From: Pediococcus damnosus
GTDB lineage: Bacteria; Bacillota; Bacilli; Lactobacillales; Lactobacillaceae
Length of the DNA: 51,222 nucleotides
Direction: 5' to 3'
Assembly: GCF_001437255.1 (NCBI RefSeq)
Contig: NZ_JQBD01000008.1
Coordinates: 1-51,222 of the forward strand
Made by a program: the position numbers and the translations under genes. Below the pieces are notes generated by a model. The model was not told the DNA's origin and did no database searches. It saw only the letters and a program-made list of their open reading frames with translations. Below are positions 40,997 through 50,011 of the stretch, piece by piece; position 1 is the stretch's first letter, and each line of letters opens with the position of its first letter.

Positions 40997-42562
40997 TTAA
41001 TAACGCTTCTTATGCTTAAGTAACTTACGAGCCTGTTTCAGTGAAATAACTTTGCCTTTGACCTTCTTTGGTTTATCTGGCTTTGGAATCGATTTTCCAA
41101 AAAAAGCGGCCGTCAACTGTTTACCTTGTTCTCGTTCTAACGTTCCATCATCTGTCAGCTCCGCTAATAAGCTAGGAACCAATTGGTTAGTCGCAGCAAG
41201 ATGTTCGCCTGACTGCTTAGCCCGTGCCCACTCACCAAAATCACGAAAAGTTGGTACAGGCCATTCAGTTGGTTTCAGCAATGCTTGCGCATAATGCAAA
41301 TCCACAAAAACACTGACATTTTGAACCACTCTGACAGCGTCCCAATTTTTAGGCAATTTATAATCTTGCCGATTCAACCACAAACTTAGTCCTGCCTGAA
41401 CACCCTGCGCGTGAACTGCTATTGCAGTTTTTCTACGCCATCGCCGATCTTCAAACTCTGGTAAATGGACACTATTCAAATAATTTTGATCCGGATCTGG
41501 ATCGTAAACTTCAGCAAGCCTTTTTAGCTGTTCTGGATGCTTAGTTATTTTGCGCACTTCTTCCGGTGGAAAACCCAACATAGAATCATCCGCTTCATAG
41601 TCATCATACAGGTCATCAATTTCTCCATTTTGACTAACCTTTGTAATGTAAGCTTGAATGGCCTTTTCATCCGTAATATCGACACCGTCTTCATTCATTT
41701 TCATAGTAATTAATTTTGAGGGGCTAAAATTATCTTCATCTTGTGACAGCTCAATCATGTCAGGGACTGCAGCGGCGATGAATCGTTTATAATCACTGGC
41801 CCGTTTTTCATTCAACCACCCTCGCTTGGCAACGTAGGTCAAAAAATGAGAAAGCGCAGGTGCAATTAACTTATAGCTTTCAGGTTCCAAACTTAAATCA
41901 GATACAAACGAGTCCGTTAAAACCCCGGTGATGGCCATCTTTGTCCATGATTTAGGTGTTTTTCGATAATCATCATAGGCCCACTTTGCCAGATTGTTTA
42001 GAATCATACTTAAAAACGCCTTATCAATTCCATCAGGTCTGCTATGCCAGTCTGAACTTTCAGTATAAGCATCTACCCACTCGAGAGTATAGCGTTCAAT
42101 ATTAATCGCAATATACTCTTTCCATTCTGGTAGCCAAGGATCAGTACTGACATAACGGAGTTCACCTGTGCGCATTTCCCTAATTTCTTCATCTGGATCG
42201 TTGGCATCAGTATGTTCTTGAAATTCGACAAACATTTCTTCCAAATCTTGTTTACCAATTCCGATCTTATTGGTATCTGCTAAGTATCTTAGTAGTTCAC
42301 TAATAATGTCGAAATTTATCCAAAAGTTATGATTTGCGTCCGAATCTTCATCATCAGCCTGATCAAGCATCATGTATAAAACATCTAATAGTTTGTCTTC
42401 ATTCCAAGTACGAAACGATCCCGGATAAATTTTAGCCATCATTTTATCAAAGTATTGAACTGTCTCTTGAACAAGCCATTGCGGATAATTATTAATAATT
42501 TTATATTCTGATGACTTTTGGAAGCTATCCCAAAATGCCATAATTCTACTAGTTTTGGCCAC
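40997..42562 (-). CDS. Large unknown protein
   Basis: About 521 residues from the GTG at 42562, chosen because GGAGG is 8 nt upstream; a longer frame starts inside that site. Helical, acidic through the middle (many DE-rich runs such as DDLYDDYEADDS), with a very basic end (KPKKVKGKVISLKQARKLLKHKKRY split over the last 28 residues). No membrane segment, no catalytic motif that I recognise. Looks like a lactobacillar conserved hypothetical. The basic tail suggests nucleic acid or ribosome contact, which is a guess. Monocistronic. Confidence 0.7.
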   Translation of the reverse strand: MAKTSRIMAFWDSFQKSSEYKIINNYPQWLVQETVQYFDKMMAKIYPGSFRTWNEDKLLDVLYMMLDQADDEDSDANHNFWINFDIISELLRYLADTNKIGIGKQDLEEMFVEFQEHTDANDPDEEIREMRTGELRYVSTDPWLPEWKEYIAINIERYTLEWVDAYTESSDWHSRPDGIDKAFLSMILNNLAKWAYDDYRKTPKSWTKMAITGVLTDSFVSDLSLEPESYKLIAPALSHFLTYVAKRGWLNEKRASDYKRFIAAAVPDMIELSQDEDNFSPSKLITMKMNEDGVDITDEKAIQAYITKVSQNGEIDDLYDDYEADDSMLGFPPEEVRKITKHPEQLKRLAEVYDPDPDQNYLNSVHLPEFEDRRWRRKTAIAVHAQGVQAGLSLWLNRQDYKLPKNWDAVRVVQNVSVFVDLHYAQALLKPTEWPVPTFRDFGEWARAKQSGEHLAATNQLVPSLLAELTDDGTLEREQGKQLTAAFFGKSIPKPDKPKKVKGKVISLKQARKLLKHKKRY

Positions 42563-42717
42563 GAGTCCGTCCTCCATTAAGTGTCAATTTACTGCTTATT
42601 ATACGTGAGAATGGGTATTAAAAAAAGATGCTTTCACCCTATTTAACCCATAAACTCCGCTTAGCAACATTTATTTACAGTTCAATCATACCGAATTTTG
42701 AAAAACAATCCCTTAGT

Positions 42718-44691
42718 TTAATTTGTCAGCGTTGCTAAATCTGCTTGGGAATACGTATATTCCACATGTGCCATCTTTGGTACTTCATCCCACGAAACTG
42801 GGTATCCAGCCCCGTGTGCACAAAACACAGAATCCGGTGTATTATCCAAATCTGAAGTTGGATTGTACTTCAGTTTTTTAACGATTTCATCCGCGTTATG
42901 GCAAGGCCGATATCCATCAACAATGCATTCCAGCTGTCCTTGGCCATGCGTGTAAGCACGAACTTCTTGAGCGTAATCCTGCATTTCTGAAACAGGTGCG
43001 GTTCCTGTTAATATGGTCAAAGCATCCTTATTTTCCGTCGTTTCTGGCATATTAAAACTGCCGCTCATCTTTTGGATATCATTCATCGCCCGTCCAACTT
43101 GATCTTGCCCAATTTCTAGTCGAAACTGATACCACGGTTCCAACAATTGACAGCCACCATGTTCTTTCAACATCATCAATCCTTGTCTCACTGCTCGCCA
43201 AGTGGCTTCTCGAAAATCACCGCCAACTGAATGGACATTGCTAGCTTTACCACCAACTAGTGTGATTTGCATATCCGTAATTGGCGCCCCAATAAGCACG
43301 CCAAGGTGTTCTTTAGAATTAAGATTGGTCAGAACTTGATGCTGCCAATTTTTACCAAGGACATCCAGCGCACATTGGCTATCAAACGTAAGTCCACTTC
43401 CTTTTGAGGCTGGTTGAAGCAATAAATGAACTTCAGCGTAGTGACGCAAAGGTTCAAAATGGCCAACTCCTTCTACTGCCTGGGTAATGGTTTCTTTATA
43501 CAAAATACTGCCTTCACCAAAACTAACGTTTAAGTTAAATCGTTGAAGTAAAATTTGCTGCAAAATTTCTAGTTGAATTTCACCCATAATTTGCACACGA
43601 ATTTCTTGAAGGTGGCTTGACCAAGATACATGCAACTGCGGATCCTCATCTTCCAGTTGACGCAAGGCCGTTAAACAAACATGAATATCTTGACCTTTAG
43701 GATCAAGCGCATAGTTCAGCACTGGTTGAATAGTTGGTGTTACGCCATCCTTTTCAACACCAAGTCCTTGTCCAGGATAGGTACCCGTTAACCCCGTAAC
43801 TGCACAAACTCCACCTGCTGGAATCGTCTGTTGAACCGTAAATTTGGCTCCATCGTAGACCCGTAACTGATTGGCCTTCTGATCATCTAGTAAAACAGCC
43901 TTCGTAGCCAGTGTGCCACCCGTTACCCGGACCCAAGTTAAGCGTTCACCTTTCTCATCGTGAGAAATTTTAAATACCCGTGCTGCAAACTCTGGTTTAT
44001 AAACTGTTTCACTTGTCCAGTGTTCAAGCCCAGTCAGAAAAGCGTCGATACCAGCCACTTTCAATGCGGCTCCGAAATAGCAGGGGAAAACTTCTCGCTG
44101 TCTAATCATTTTTTGAATCGTTTCATCATCAATATTTCCCGAATCTAAAAAAGTTTCAAGAACCGCATCGTCACGCATTGCAATTTCTTCATAGGCTTCA
44201 TTCGAAATATTCGATTCGTCTGCATTAAAATCTATGCATCCCTGCGAGAAAACCGTCTGTAACTGATCAAGGACTTGTTTTTTATCCGTACCAGGCATAT
44301 CCATTTTATTGACAAAAATAAACGTCGGTACATGATAGCGTTCGAGTAACCGCCAAAGCGTTCTGGTATACCCTTGAATCCCATCCGTTGCAGAAATTAC
44401 CAAGATTGCATAATCAAGCACACTCAAAACTTCTTCGGTTTGCGAGGCAAAATCCACATGGCCGGGTGTATCTAAGAGTGTGAGATCAAGATTTTGATAT
44501 TGAAGATGGGCCTGATGCGAAAAAATCGTGATCCCATGTTTTTTTTCAAGGTCATCCGAATCAAGAAAAGCATCCCCATTATCAACCCGACCGAGTTTCC
44601 GTAGCTCACCGGCACGATAAAGCAATGACTCTGATAACGTGGTTTTCCCGGCATCCACATGGGCGATAATGCCTGCAACGATGTGCTTCAT
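42718..44691 (-). CDS. TetM-like ribosomal protection GTPase
   Basis: 657 residues, EF-G-like translational GTPase. GTPase motifs: AHVDAGKTT at 10-18, DTPGH at 74-78, NKMD at 128-131. Domain II, then EF-G-like domains III-V, ending HVEYTYSQADLATLTN. The C-terminal CAHGAGYPVSWDEVP stretch is the mark of the lactobacillar TetM/OtrA-related group. In TetM a loop in domain IV removes tetracycline from the ribosome; whether this one confers resistance cannot be read and many chromosomal homologues are silent or have another role. Ribosome site GAGAGGAAATTATCATG. Confidence 0.82.
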   Translation of the reverse strand: MKHIVAGIIAHVDAGKTTLSESLLYRAGELRKLGRVDNGDAFLDSDDLEKKHGITIFSHQAHLQYQNLDLTLLDTPGHVDFASQTEEVLSVLDYAILVISATDGIQGYTRTLWRLLERYHVPTFIFVNKMDMPGTDKKQVLDQLQTVFSQGCIDFNADESNISNEAYEEIAMRDDAVLETFLDSGNIDDETIQKMIRQREVFPCYFGAALKVAGIDAFLTGLEHWTSETVYKPEFAARVFKISHDEKGERLTWVRVTGGTLATKAVLLDDQKANQLRVYDGAKFTVQQTIPAGGVCAVTGLTGTYPGQGLGVEKDGVTPTIQPVLNYALDPKGQDIHVCLTALRQLEDEDPQLHVSWSSHLQEIRVQIMGEIQLEILQQILLQRFNLNVSFGEGSILYKETITQAVEGVGHFEPLRHYAEVHLLLQPASKGSGLTFDSQCALDVLGKNWQHQVLTNLNSKEHLGVLIGAPITDMQITLVGGKASNVHSVGGDFREATWRAVRQGLMMLKEHGGCQLLEPWYQFRLEIGQDQVGRAMNDIQKMSGSFNMPETTENKDALTILTGTAPVSEMQDYAQEVRAYTHGQGQLECIVDGYRPCHNADEIVKKLKYNPTSDLDNTPDSVFCAHGAGYPVSWDEVPKMAHVEYTYSQADLATLTN

Positions 44692-44774
44692 GATAATTTC
44701 CTCTCTGAATTAAGTATTCTGATCGTAAACTTTAGTTTATAAAAAAATTAAAATTATTTTTCTAGAGCTTGTTA

Positions 44775-45065
44775 CTACTTCGAATTTCTATTATTGAGAA
44801 CACTGATTAGAGCTTCCGTAATATAAAATTCGGAAATTTGAGACGAAAGCTCATAATACCTATGTATCCAGTATTCTTGTTCTTTATACGTCAAAGAATA
44901 CCTACTCATTCTGGCAACTGTACTAATTTCATTTCCCGTAATACTAGCAATCGTAATGTCATCATTATTAATAAAAACATTTATCAGTTTAATTAATTCT
45001 GCAGATTCACCTGACACAGAATAGCAAATAAGTGTGTTATTACTAGAATGTGTCTTCAAATTCAA
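44775..45065 (-). pseudogene. Remnant of an RpiR-family regulator (SIS domain only)
   Basis: 96 codons from TTG. LICYSVSGESAELIKLI is the SIS sugar-isomerase core of RpiR/MurR regulators, then NNDDITIASITG and a shortened end. The N-terminal HTH of about 80 residues is missing and an in-frame TAA sits just before the TTG. I take this as a decayed regulator whose promoter-proximal part was lost. Confidence 0.6.
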
Positions 45066-45132
45066 AAACGTTCGTTATTTTTAGAAAATTCATCTTTTTT
45101 TAAGGATAGTGGTTTATTTTTCTTGAATTATC

Positions 45133-45161
45133 TTAACAATGAACACTCATTATCATAGTAT
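45133..45161 (+). promoter_or_regulatory. Promoter of the tiny ORF pair
   Basis: TTAACA (45133-45138), 17-bp spacer, TAGTAT (45156-45161). Confidence 0.55.
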
Positions 45162-45214
45162 TATTGTGTTACAACAACAATACATTTATGCTTATTAGAG
45201 GAGGAAAATTAAAC

Positions 45215-45334
45215 ATGATATTACTTTCATCAATTGGTACTGGAGACCTTTATGGATATGTCGGTCTAATAATTACAGTTATTTTAGTGTTCTGGATTGT
45301 TTATTTAATAAAGAAACACACAAAAAACAGATAG
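45215..45334 (+). CDS. 39-residue single-helix membrane peptide
   Basis: Very strong ribosome site (GAGGAGG) and its own promoter. Residues 14-32 form one hydrophobic helix (YVGLIITVILVFWIVYLI) with a basic tail KKHTKNR. Not recognised; plan resembles small toxin or stress peptides. Divergent from the RpiR remnant. Confidence 0.5.
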   Translation: MILLSSIGTGDLYGYVGLIITVILVFWIVYLIKKHTKNR

Positions 45335-45351
45335 TTATTTGAAAGGGATTT

Positions 45352-45474
45352 ATGAATAACCGTTATATAAAAACATGGACAATGATTAATGATTACGGTA
45401 ATTATTTGCTTTTACTTGTGTTATCAAATGATTTTTTGTGTCCTATATTTTTAAAAATTAGATTTAATTTTTAA
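45352..45474 (+). CDS. 40-residue peptide
   Basis: MNNRYIKTWTMINDYGNYLL followed by a hydrophobic end. Ribosome site AAAGGGA 6 nt before ATG. Its stop codon lies directly before the -35 of the T-box promoter. Second ORF of a tentative two-gene transcript; no similarity recognised. Confidence 0.35.
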   Translation: MNNRYIKTWTMINDYGNYLLLLVLSNDFLCPIFLKIRFNF

Positions 45475-45504
45475 TTGACAAGTTCATCTAACCTGCTGTA
45501 TGCT
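45475..45504 (+). promoter_or_regulatory. Promoter of the T-box/oppA unit
   Basis: TTGACA (45475-45480), 18-bp spacer, TATGCT (45499-45504). TTGACA is perfect consensus. Confidence 0.75.
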
Positions 45505-45514
45505 AATGGCAACA

Positions 45515-45808
45515 TAAATCGTCCTTAAAAACCGATGAAGTGGAGATCAAGATTACTGTGCACGCAAAGAGAGCCATCGTTGCTGAAAGTTATGGCCGAA
45601 CGCAAGTAATTAAATGGACCACCGAGGGCTTTTCCGAAATTTCGAGAGTACGGAAAGACGTCAGACATACGTCAGTTGTCAAGAGAATGTTAGTTCTCTA
45701 TAAAGTAGGGGTACATATTTAGGTTTCTCGTGAACCTAAAATGAACCCAATTGAGGTGGCACCGCGGGAAACCGTCCTTAACACATTGGCTGTTAAGGAC
45801 GGTTTTTT
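45515..45808 (+). promoter_or_regulatory. T-box leader, tryptophan-type specifier
   Basis: Canonical T-box: stem I with distal motif AGAGAGCC and TGCTGAAAG (45569-45588), stem GATTACT/AGTAATT, and GTGG/CCAC below; between them on the 3' side is the specifier TGG (45615-45617) followed by A, which reads tryptophan. The T-box sequence GGTGGCACCGCGG is at 45755-45767, and the competing terminator CCGTCCTTAACA/TGTTAAGGACGG with T6 is at 45772-45808. Uncharged tRNA-Trp would favour readthrough into the downstream OppA-like gene. Confidence 0.9.
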
Positions 45809-45909
45809 GATATCTATAAACGGGGTGACACACATGGTAGAACAACGATGGCAACGCTCATTGATCAATTTCAAAACAAATTATGCAACTTATTTGGAGG
45901 AATTAAATC

Positions 45910-47553
45910 ATGGGAATTTTTACGAACAAAAAGGCTTTATTACTTACAGGGATTATCATTCTTATCGGCGGAGTTAGTTTCGGGATTCATGCAAACTCAA
46001 AACAAGCCAGTGCCGCGCCAGCTCAAAAAATCAATTTATATGAGACCACTAATTTAACGAGTCTCGATGCCTCAAAAATAACCGACGGCGTTTCCAGCAG
46101 TCAATTGAGTCAAGTCGATGAAGGCTTGTACCGATTAAATAAAAATAGCCAACCAGTTAACGCATTGGCCAGCAAAACAACGATTTCTAAAGATGGCAAA
46201 ACCTACACGATTAACTTACGCCACGATGGTCGGTGGAGTGATGGGCAAAAAGTCACTGCCCAGGACTTTGTCTATTCATGGGAACGAACGCTCAATCCTA
46301 AAACTAAGTCGGAATTCACATACTTATTTGCCAGTATCAAAAATGCTAACGCCATCATGGTCGGCAAAAAATCGCCTAGTACTTTAGGCGTCAAAGCAAC
46401 AAACAAATATCAATTAAAAATTAACTTGAGCAAACCAGTTCCCTATTTCAAAAAGCTCTTATCCGGAACGACTTTCTATCCGATTAGCCAAAAAGCAGTT
46501 AAAAAATACGGAACTAAATATGGAACCAGCGCAAAAACGACCGTTTATAATGGTCCGTTTACACTTAAGGGCTGGAACGGAACCAACGACAGCTGGACTC
46601 TAGCCAAGAACAACAGCTATCGCGATCATAAAGTGGTGAAACTCAATCAGATCAGGTATCAAGTGATCAAAACCGCCTCTACTGCTTACAATCTGTATCA
46701 ATCACACAAACTTGATATGGTCACGCTCGCTGGCGAACAAAATACACAGAACAAAAATAATCCCGAATTGAAAACTTTATCATCTGGTCGCGTCGGTTTT
46801 ATTCAGTACAACGAAAAGGATAAAACAGCAGCCAACAAAAATTTACGTACCGCCATTTCACTCACGATTAATCGCCAACAATTAGCAACTAAAATTTTAG
46901 AAAACGGCTCAACTGCTGCAAAGGCGTTTGGTGTGCACGATATGTTGAAGAACCCAAAGACTGATAAAGATTTCGTAGACGATGCCCATACCCCAAACAC
47001 CATGGATTACAACATCACCAAAGCTAAAGCTCTCTATCAAACGGCGCAAAAACAATTAGGTAAAAAGCAATTAACCTTAAACATTACCTGTGCAAATGAT
47101 GATACCAGTCAGCACACAGCCGATTATATTCAGGGTCAACTGATGAATCATTTAAAGGGTTTGAAGGTTACAATCAGCACGATGCCATTCCCTTCAATGT
47201 TAACTAAAGTTTCGCAAGGAGATTTTCAGCTTAATTTAACTAGCTGGGGCATGGATTTTGCCGATCCTACCCAAGCCCTTACCATCTTAACTTCAGATAG
47301 TAACTCTAATATGGGACACTATCAAAGTAAGGCGTACGATACGGCAATGAATACTGCTGATGGTAAAGATGCTTTGAACAACACTGCGCGTTATCATGAT
47401 CTTGTCAAGGCTGCTCAAACGGCTGGAAAAGATCAGGCAGTCACACCGTTATACGAGAGTCGCTCACGAATGTTAGTAAAATCAAGCTTGCATGGAGTCG
47501 TCTACAACAAGTTTAGTGGCGCCATGGATTTTCGAACTGCTTATGTAAAATAA
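45910..47553 (+). CDS. Oligopeptide-binding protein (OppA-like, ABC family 5)
   Basis: 547 residues. N-terminal hydrophobic segment 9-25 (LLLTGIIILIGGVSFGI) is followed by an SBP_bac_5 domain: ETTNLTSLDASKITDGVSSSQLSQVDEGLYRL, then VTAQDFVYSWERTLNP, and late DWGMDFADPTQAL-type motif (SWGMDFADPTQ). It captures peptides for import; the other Opp subunits are elsewhere. Unusually there is no lipobox cysteine, so it is either N-terminally anchored or released after cleavage. Expression tied to tryptophan through the T-box, so peptide uptake as tryptophan supply is the inference. TTGGAGG 10 nt upstream. Confidence 0.88.
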   Translation: MGIFTNKKALLLTGIIILIGGVSFGIHANSKQASAAPAQKINLYETTNLTSLDASKITDGVSSSQLSQVDEGLYRLNKNSQPVNALASKTTISKDGKTYTINLRHDGRWSDGQKVTAQDFVYSWERTLNPKTKSEFTYLFASIKNANAIMVGKKSPSTLGVKATNKYQLKINLSKPVPYFKKLLSGTTFYPISQKAVKKYGTKYGTSAKTTVYNGPFTLKGWNGTNDSWTLAKNNSYRDHKVVKLNQIRYQVIKTASTAYNLYQSHKLDMVTLAGEQNTQNKNNPELKTLSSGRVGFIQYNEKDKTAANKNLRTAISLTINRQQLATKILENGSTAAKAFGVHDMLKNPKTDKDFVDDAHTPNTMDYNITKAKALYQTAQKQLGKKQLTLNITCANDDTSQHTADYIQGQLMNHLKGLKVTISTMPFPSMLTKVSQGDFQLNLTSWGMDFADPTQALTILTSDSNSNMGHYQSKAYDTAMNTADGKDALNNTARYHDLVKAAQTAGKDQAVTPLYESRSRMLVKSSLHGVVYNKFSGAMDFRTAYVK

Positions 47554-47557
47554 TATT

Positions 47558-47598
47558 AAAGCTGGACCTACCTTAGTTGGTAGATCCAGCTTTTATTT
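47558..47598 (+). terminator. Terminator after oppA
   Basis: AAAGCTGGACCTACC/GGTAGATCCAGCTTTT with a T tail. Confidence 0.85.
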
Positions 47599-47759
47599 CA
47601 TATAAAGACAATATCATTCGTAGTAGTAGTTTAGAAGTGACGACTCTATTAATATTCTTCGCCATTTGTTACTTAACACTATTCAGAAAAAACGTTTAAA
47701 TCCTTTTTATCTATTAACTTAGGTCCAATGACTTCATCATTTTGACCTCAATTAAAAAT

Positions 47760-48209
47760 TTAAACTTCTGTCCAAAACTTAGACTGCCCATCATGAATCG
47801 ATAACCTCAATTCAGCGGATCCGTTGTTAATTGATCCTAGAGAAATTTCAATATCACCATTATCAGCTATCTTTAAATCTTCCATATGATCAGCAATAAT
47901 ATTTTGTAACTGAACATCCAAATTTCTAAATTGATTAACCCGCTCCATTGCAGATGCTAACGTAAACCCATTATCAAGAAAGTATTTAATAGCACGAACC
48001 CGAAAAACAACCCGATAACTATACTTACGACTTCGTTCATTGGGTACTTCTACCGGCTTAATATACCCTTGTTCCACCCAATAACGTAATTGACTGGCCG
48101 GTACACCGGTAGCCTTCACTAAATCAGAAGTTCCAATTGTAATCCCGTCTGATTTTGAAATTTCTTGAATCAAATCCATCCAGTTTGAAAAGCTGTCAAC
48201 ACTTGCCAT
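47760..48209 (-). CDS. MerR family regulator
   Basis: 149 residues. MerR helix-turn-helix around residues 26-80 (TSDLVKATGVPASQLRYWVEQGYIKPV), the arginine-tyrosine wing (RSRKYSYRVV), then a short helical dimerisation part and a small C-terminal tail. Divergent from the DHA2 pump, presumably its target. Ribosome site CGGAGGTG. Confidence 0.85.
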   Translation of the reverse strand: MASVDSFSNWMDLIQEISKSDGITIGTSDLVKATGVPASQLRYWVEQGYIKPVEVPNERSRKYSYRVVFRVRAIKYFLDNGFTLASAMERVNQFRNLDVQLQNIIADHMEDLKIADNGDIEISLGSINNGSAELRLSIHDGQSKFWTEV

Positions 48210-48257
48210 GACTACACCTCCGAGCGTTTTATTTGATTTAATTTTAACACAAAATCA

Positions 48258-48305
48258 AAAAAAGTCCACTTAACTATTGACTTTTTCCTCTCAGACTATG
48301 ATAAT
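48258..48305. promoter_or_regulatory. Promoter/operator between merR and the DHA2 pump
   Basis: TTGACT (48277-48282), 17 bp, GATAAT (48300-48305) for the pump. Inverted arms AAAAAAGTC (48258-48266) and GACTTTTT (48279-48286) overlap the -35. The spacer is 17 rather than 19-20 bp, so classical MerR activation by DNA twist is not needed; repression is as likely. Confidence 0.65.
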
Positions 48306-48332
48306 AGCATCATATTCAAGGAGGAATCAATT

Positions 48333-49772
48333 ATGAACACAGATATTAACGGAAAAAAATATAATCGAACCATGATGGTTATCATTTTATTAGTTGGAAC
48401 ATTTTTAAACGTATTAAATCAAACAGTTTTGGCCACTGCATTCCCTAATTTAATGAAATCATTTAGTATCAACGCATCAACAGTTCAATGGTTAACGACT
48501 GGATTTCTATTAGTTAACGGAATTATGATTCCCTTATCAGCTTGGCTATCCACACGTTTTAACACCAAATGGCTATGGATTAGTGCCATGACCGTTTTCA
48601 CAATTGGCACCATTATGTGTTGGGCTGCCCCAACTTTTGCAATTCTACTAGCTGGGCGTTTAATTCAAGCGGTTGGTGTTGGCGTTGCAATGCCTTTATT
48701 GCAGACAATTATGTTTTCAATCTTTCCACCTGCACAACGTGGTTCCGCAATGGGATTAGTTGGAATCGCAGTTGGCGTCGGACCGGCAGTTGGACCTACA
48801 CTATCTGGTTGGGTTATTGATAATGGAACTTGGCACGATATTTTTGGTATTATGATTCCGATTGCACTGCTTATTGTTATTGCCAGTTTCTTCTTTATGA
48901 GACCTGTTATTGAAAATCACAAAACTCATCTGGATTTTCTATCTCTAATTATGTCTAGTATTGGTTTTGGTTCATTACTTTACGGATTTTCAATGGTTGG
49001 CCAAGACGGTTGGTCATCCACTACTGTAATTACCTCTCTAATCATTGGAGTTCTCGTAATTGCAATATTCGCTTACCGTCAATTACACCTTAAGGAACCA
49101 TTCTTGGAATTACGTGTCTTTAAATATGGTCAATTTACTGTTGCCAGTTTATTAGGTGCAATTGCTAACACCGCTATGACTGGTGCAGAACTTGTTTTAC
49201 CAATGTACTTGCAGATTGCCAAAGGTCAATCTGCCTTAATTTCCGGCTTAACGCTTTTCCCTGGAGCAATCGTAATTGCTATAATGAACCCAATCACCGG
49301 AAAAATTGTTGATCGTTTTGGTGGCCGTGAGCTATCTATTGCTGGTTTATTTTTCTTAACCCTTGGGACGATTCCACTATGCTTCTTGACGTTGAACACT
49401 TCACTTTGGTGGATTATTCTAGTTTACTCAATTCGTATGTTAGGTGTATCAATGGTATTAATGCCGATTACCACCGTTGGTATGAACGCTCTTAATCGTT
49501 CATTGATTGCACATGGAACGGCCGTTAATAACACAGTTAAACAAATCTTCTCTTCAATTGGAACTGCGCTGGTTGTGTCTATCATGGCCAATGTAACTAA
49601 AAATCACATGCCTAATCCGGCTCACTACCTTGCTCAACCGCAATTATTGCACCACTTAACAATGCTAGCTAATCTCGATGGCTATAAAGCTGCATTTTTA
49701 GCCACCACAATTATGAGTGTAATCGGTTTTTTGATTGCCTTTTTAGTTAAACGGCCGAACAAGGAAGCGTAA
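48333..49772 (+). CDS. DHA2 family drug efflux transporter
   Basis: 479 residues, 14 helices expected. NVLNQTVLATAFPNL in helix 1 (D1), LSTRFNTKWLW loop (motif A variant), GVGPAVGPTLSGWVI in helix 5 (motif C). Related to LmrB/EmrB; somewhat short for the family and without the large terminal loop of the pump at 18766. Exports drugs or other amphiphiles; substrate not readable. AAGGAGG 6 nt before ATG. Confidence 0.9.
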   Translation: MNTDINGKKYNRTMMVIILLVGTFLNVLNQTVLATAFPNLMKSFSINASTVQWLTTGFLLVNGIMIPLSAWLSTRFNTKWLWISAMTVFTIGTIMCWAAPTFAILLAGRLIQAVGVGVAMPLLQTIMFSIFPPAQRGSAMGLVGIAVGVGPAVGPTLSGWVIDNGTWHDIFGIMIPIALLIVIASFFFMRPVIENHKTHLDFLSLIMSSIGFGSLLYGFSMVGQDGWSSTTVITSLIIGVLVIAIFAYRQLHLKEPFLELRVFKYGQFTVASLLGAIANTAMTGAELVLPMYLQIAKGQSALISGLTLFPGAIVIAIMNPITGKIVDRFGGRELSIAGLFFLTLGTIPLCFLTLNTSLWWIILVYSIRMLGVSMVLMPITTVGMNALNRSLIAHGTAVNNTVKQIFSSIGTALVVSIMANVTKNHMPNPAHYLAQPQLLHHLTMLANLDGYKAAFLATTIMSVIGFLIAFLVKRPNKEA

Positions 49773-49923
49773 TAAAAAAATTAAAAGTAAACTTTAAAGA
49801 TTTTTATTCTATCAAAGAAATGGAACATCTGAACTTTAGAATTCACCATTATGATTTTTTAAATCAGTTGTAAAGTACACAATAGTATAAGCCGCTTCAG
49901 CTAGTTTGAAATAATACAAATCA

Positions 49924-50001
49924 CAAAACCGAATAATAAAGAAGTCCCGAAGATTAGATCGTTATCTAATTTCGGTAAACTCTCTTATTATCCGGTTTTT
50001 T
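49924..50001. terminator. Large bidirectional terminator
   Basis: AAAACCG-AATAATAA with TTATTAT-CGGTTTT, enclosing CCGAA-ATTAGAT/ATCTAAT-TTCGG; ends the pump gene and the convergent hydrolase gene. Confidence 0.8.
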
Positions 50002-50011
50002 GTCAATTAAT

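Noticed and set aside
45540-45722. Reading frames across the T-box leader (also 45741-45977)
   Set aside because: They run through conserved leader structure; the RNA explains the region better.
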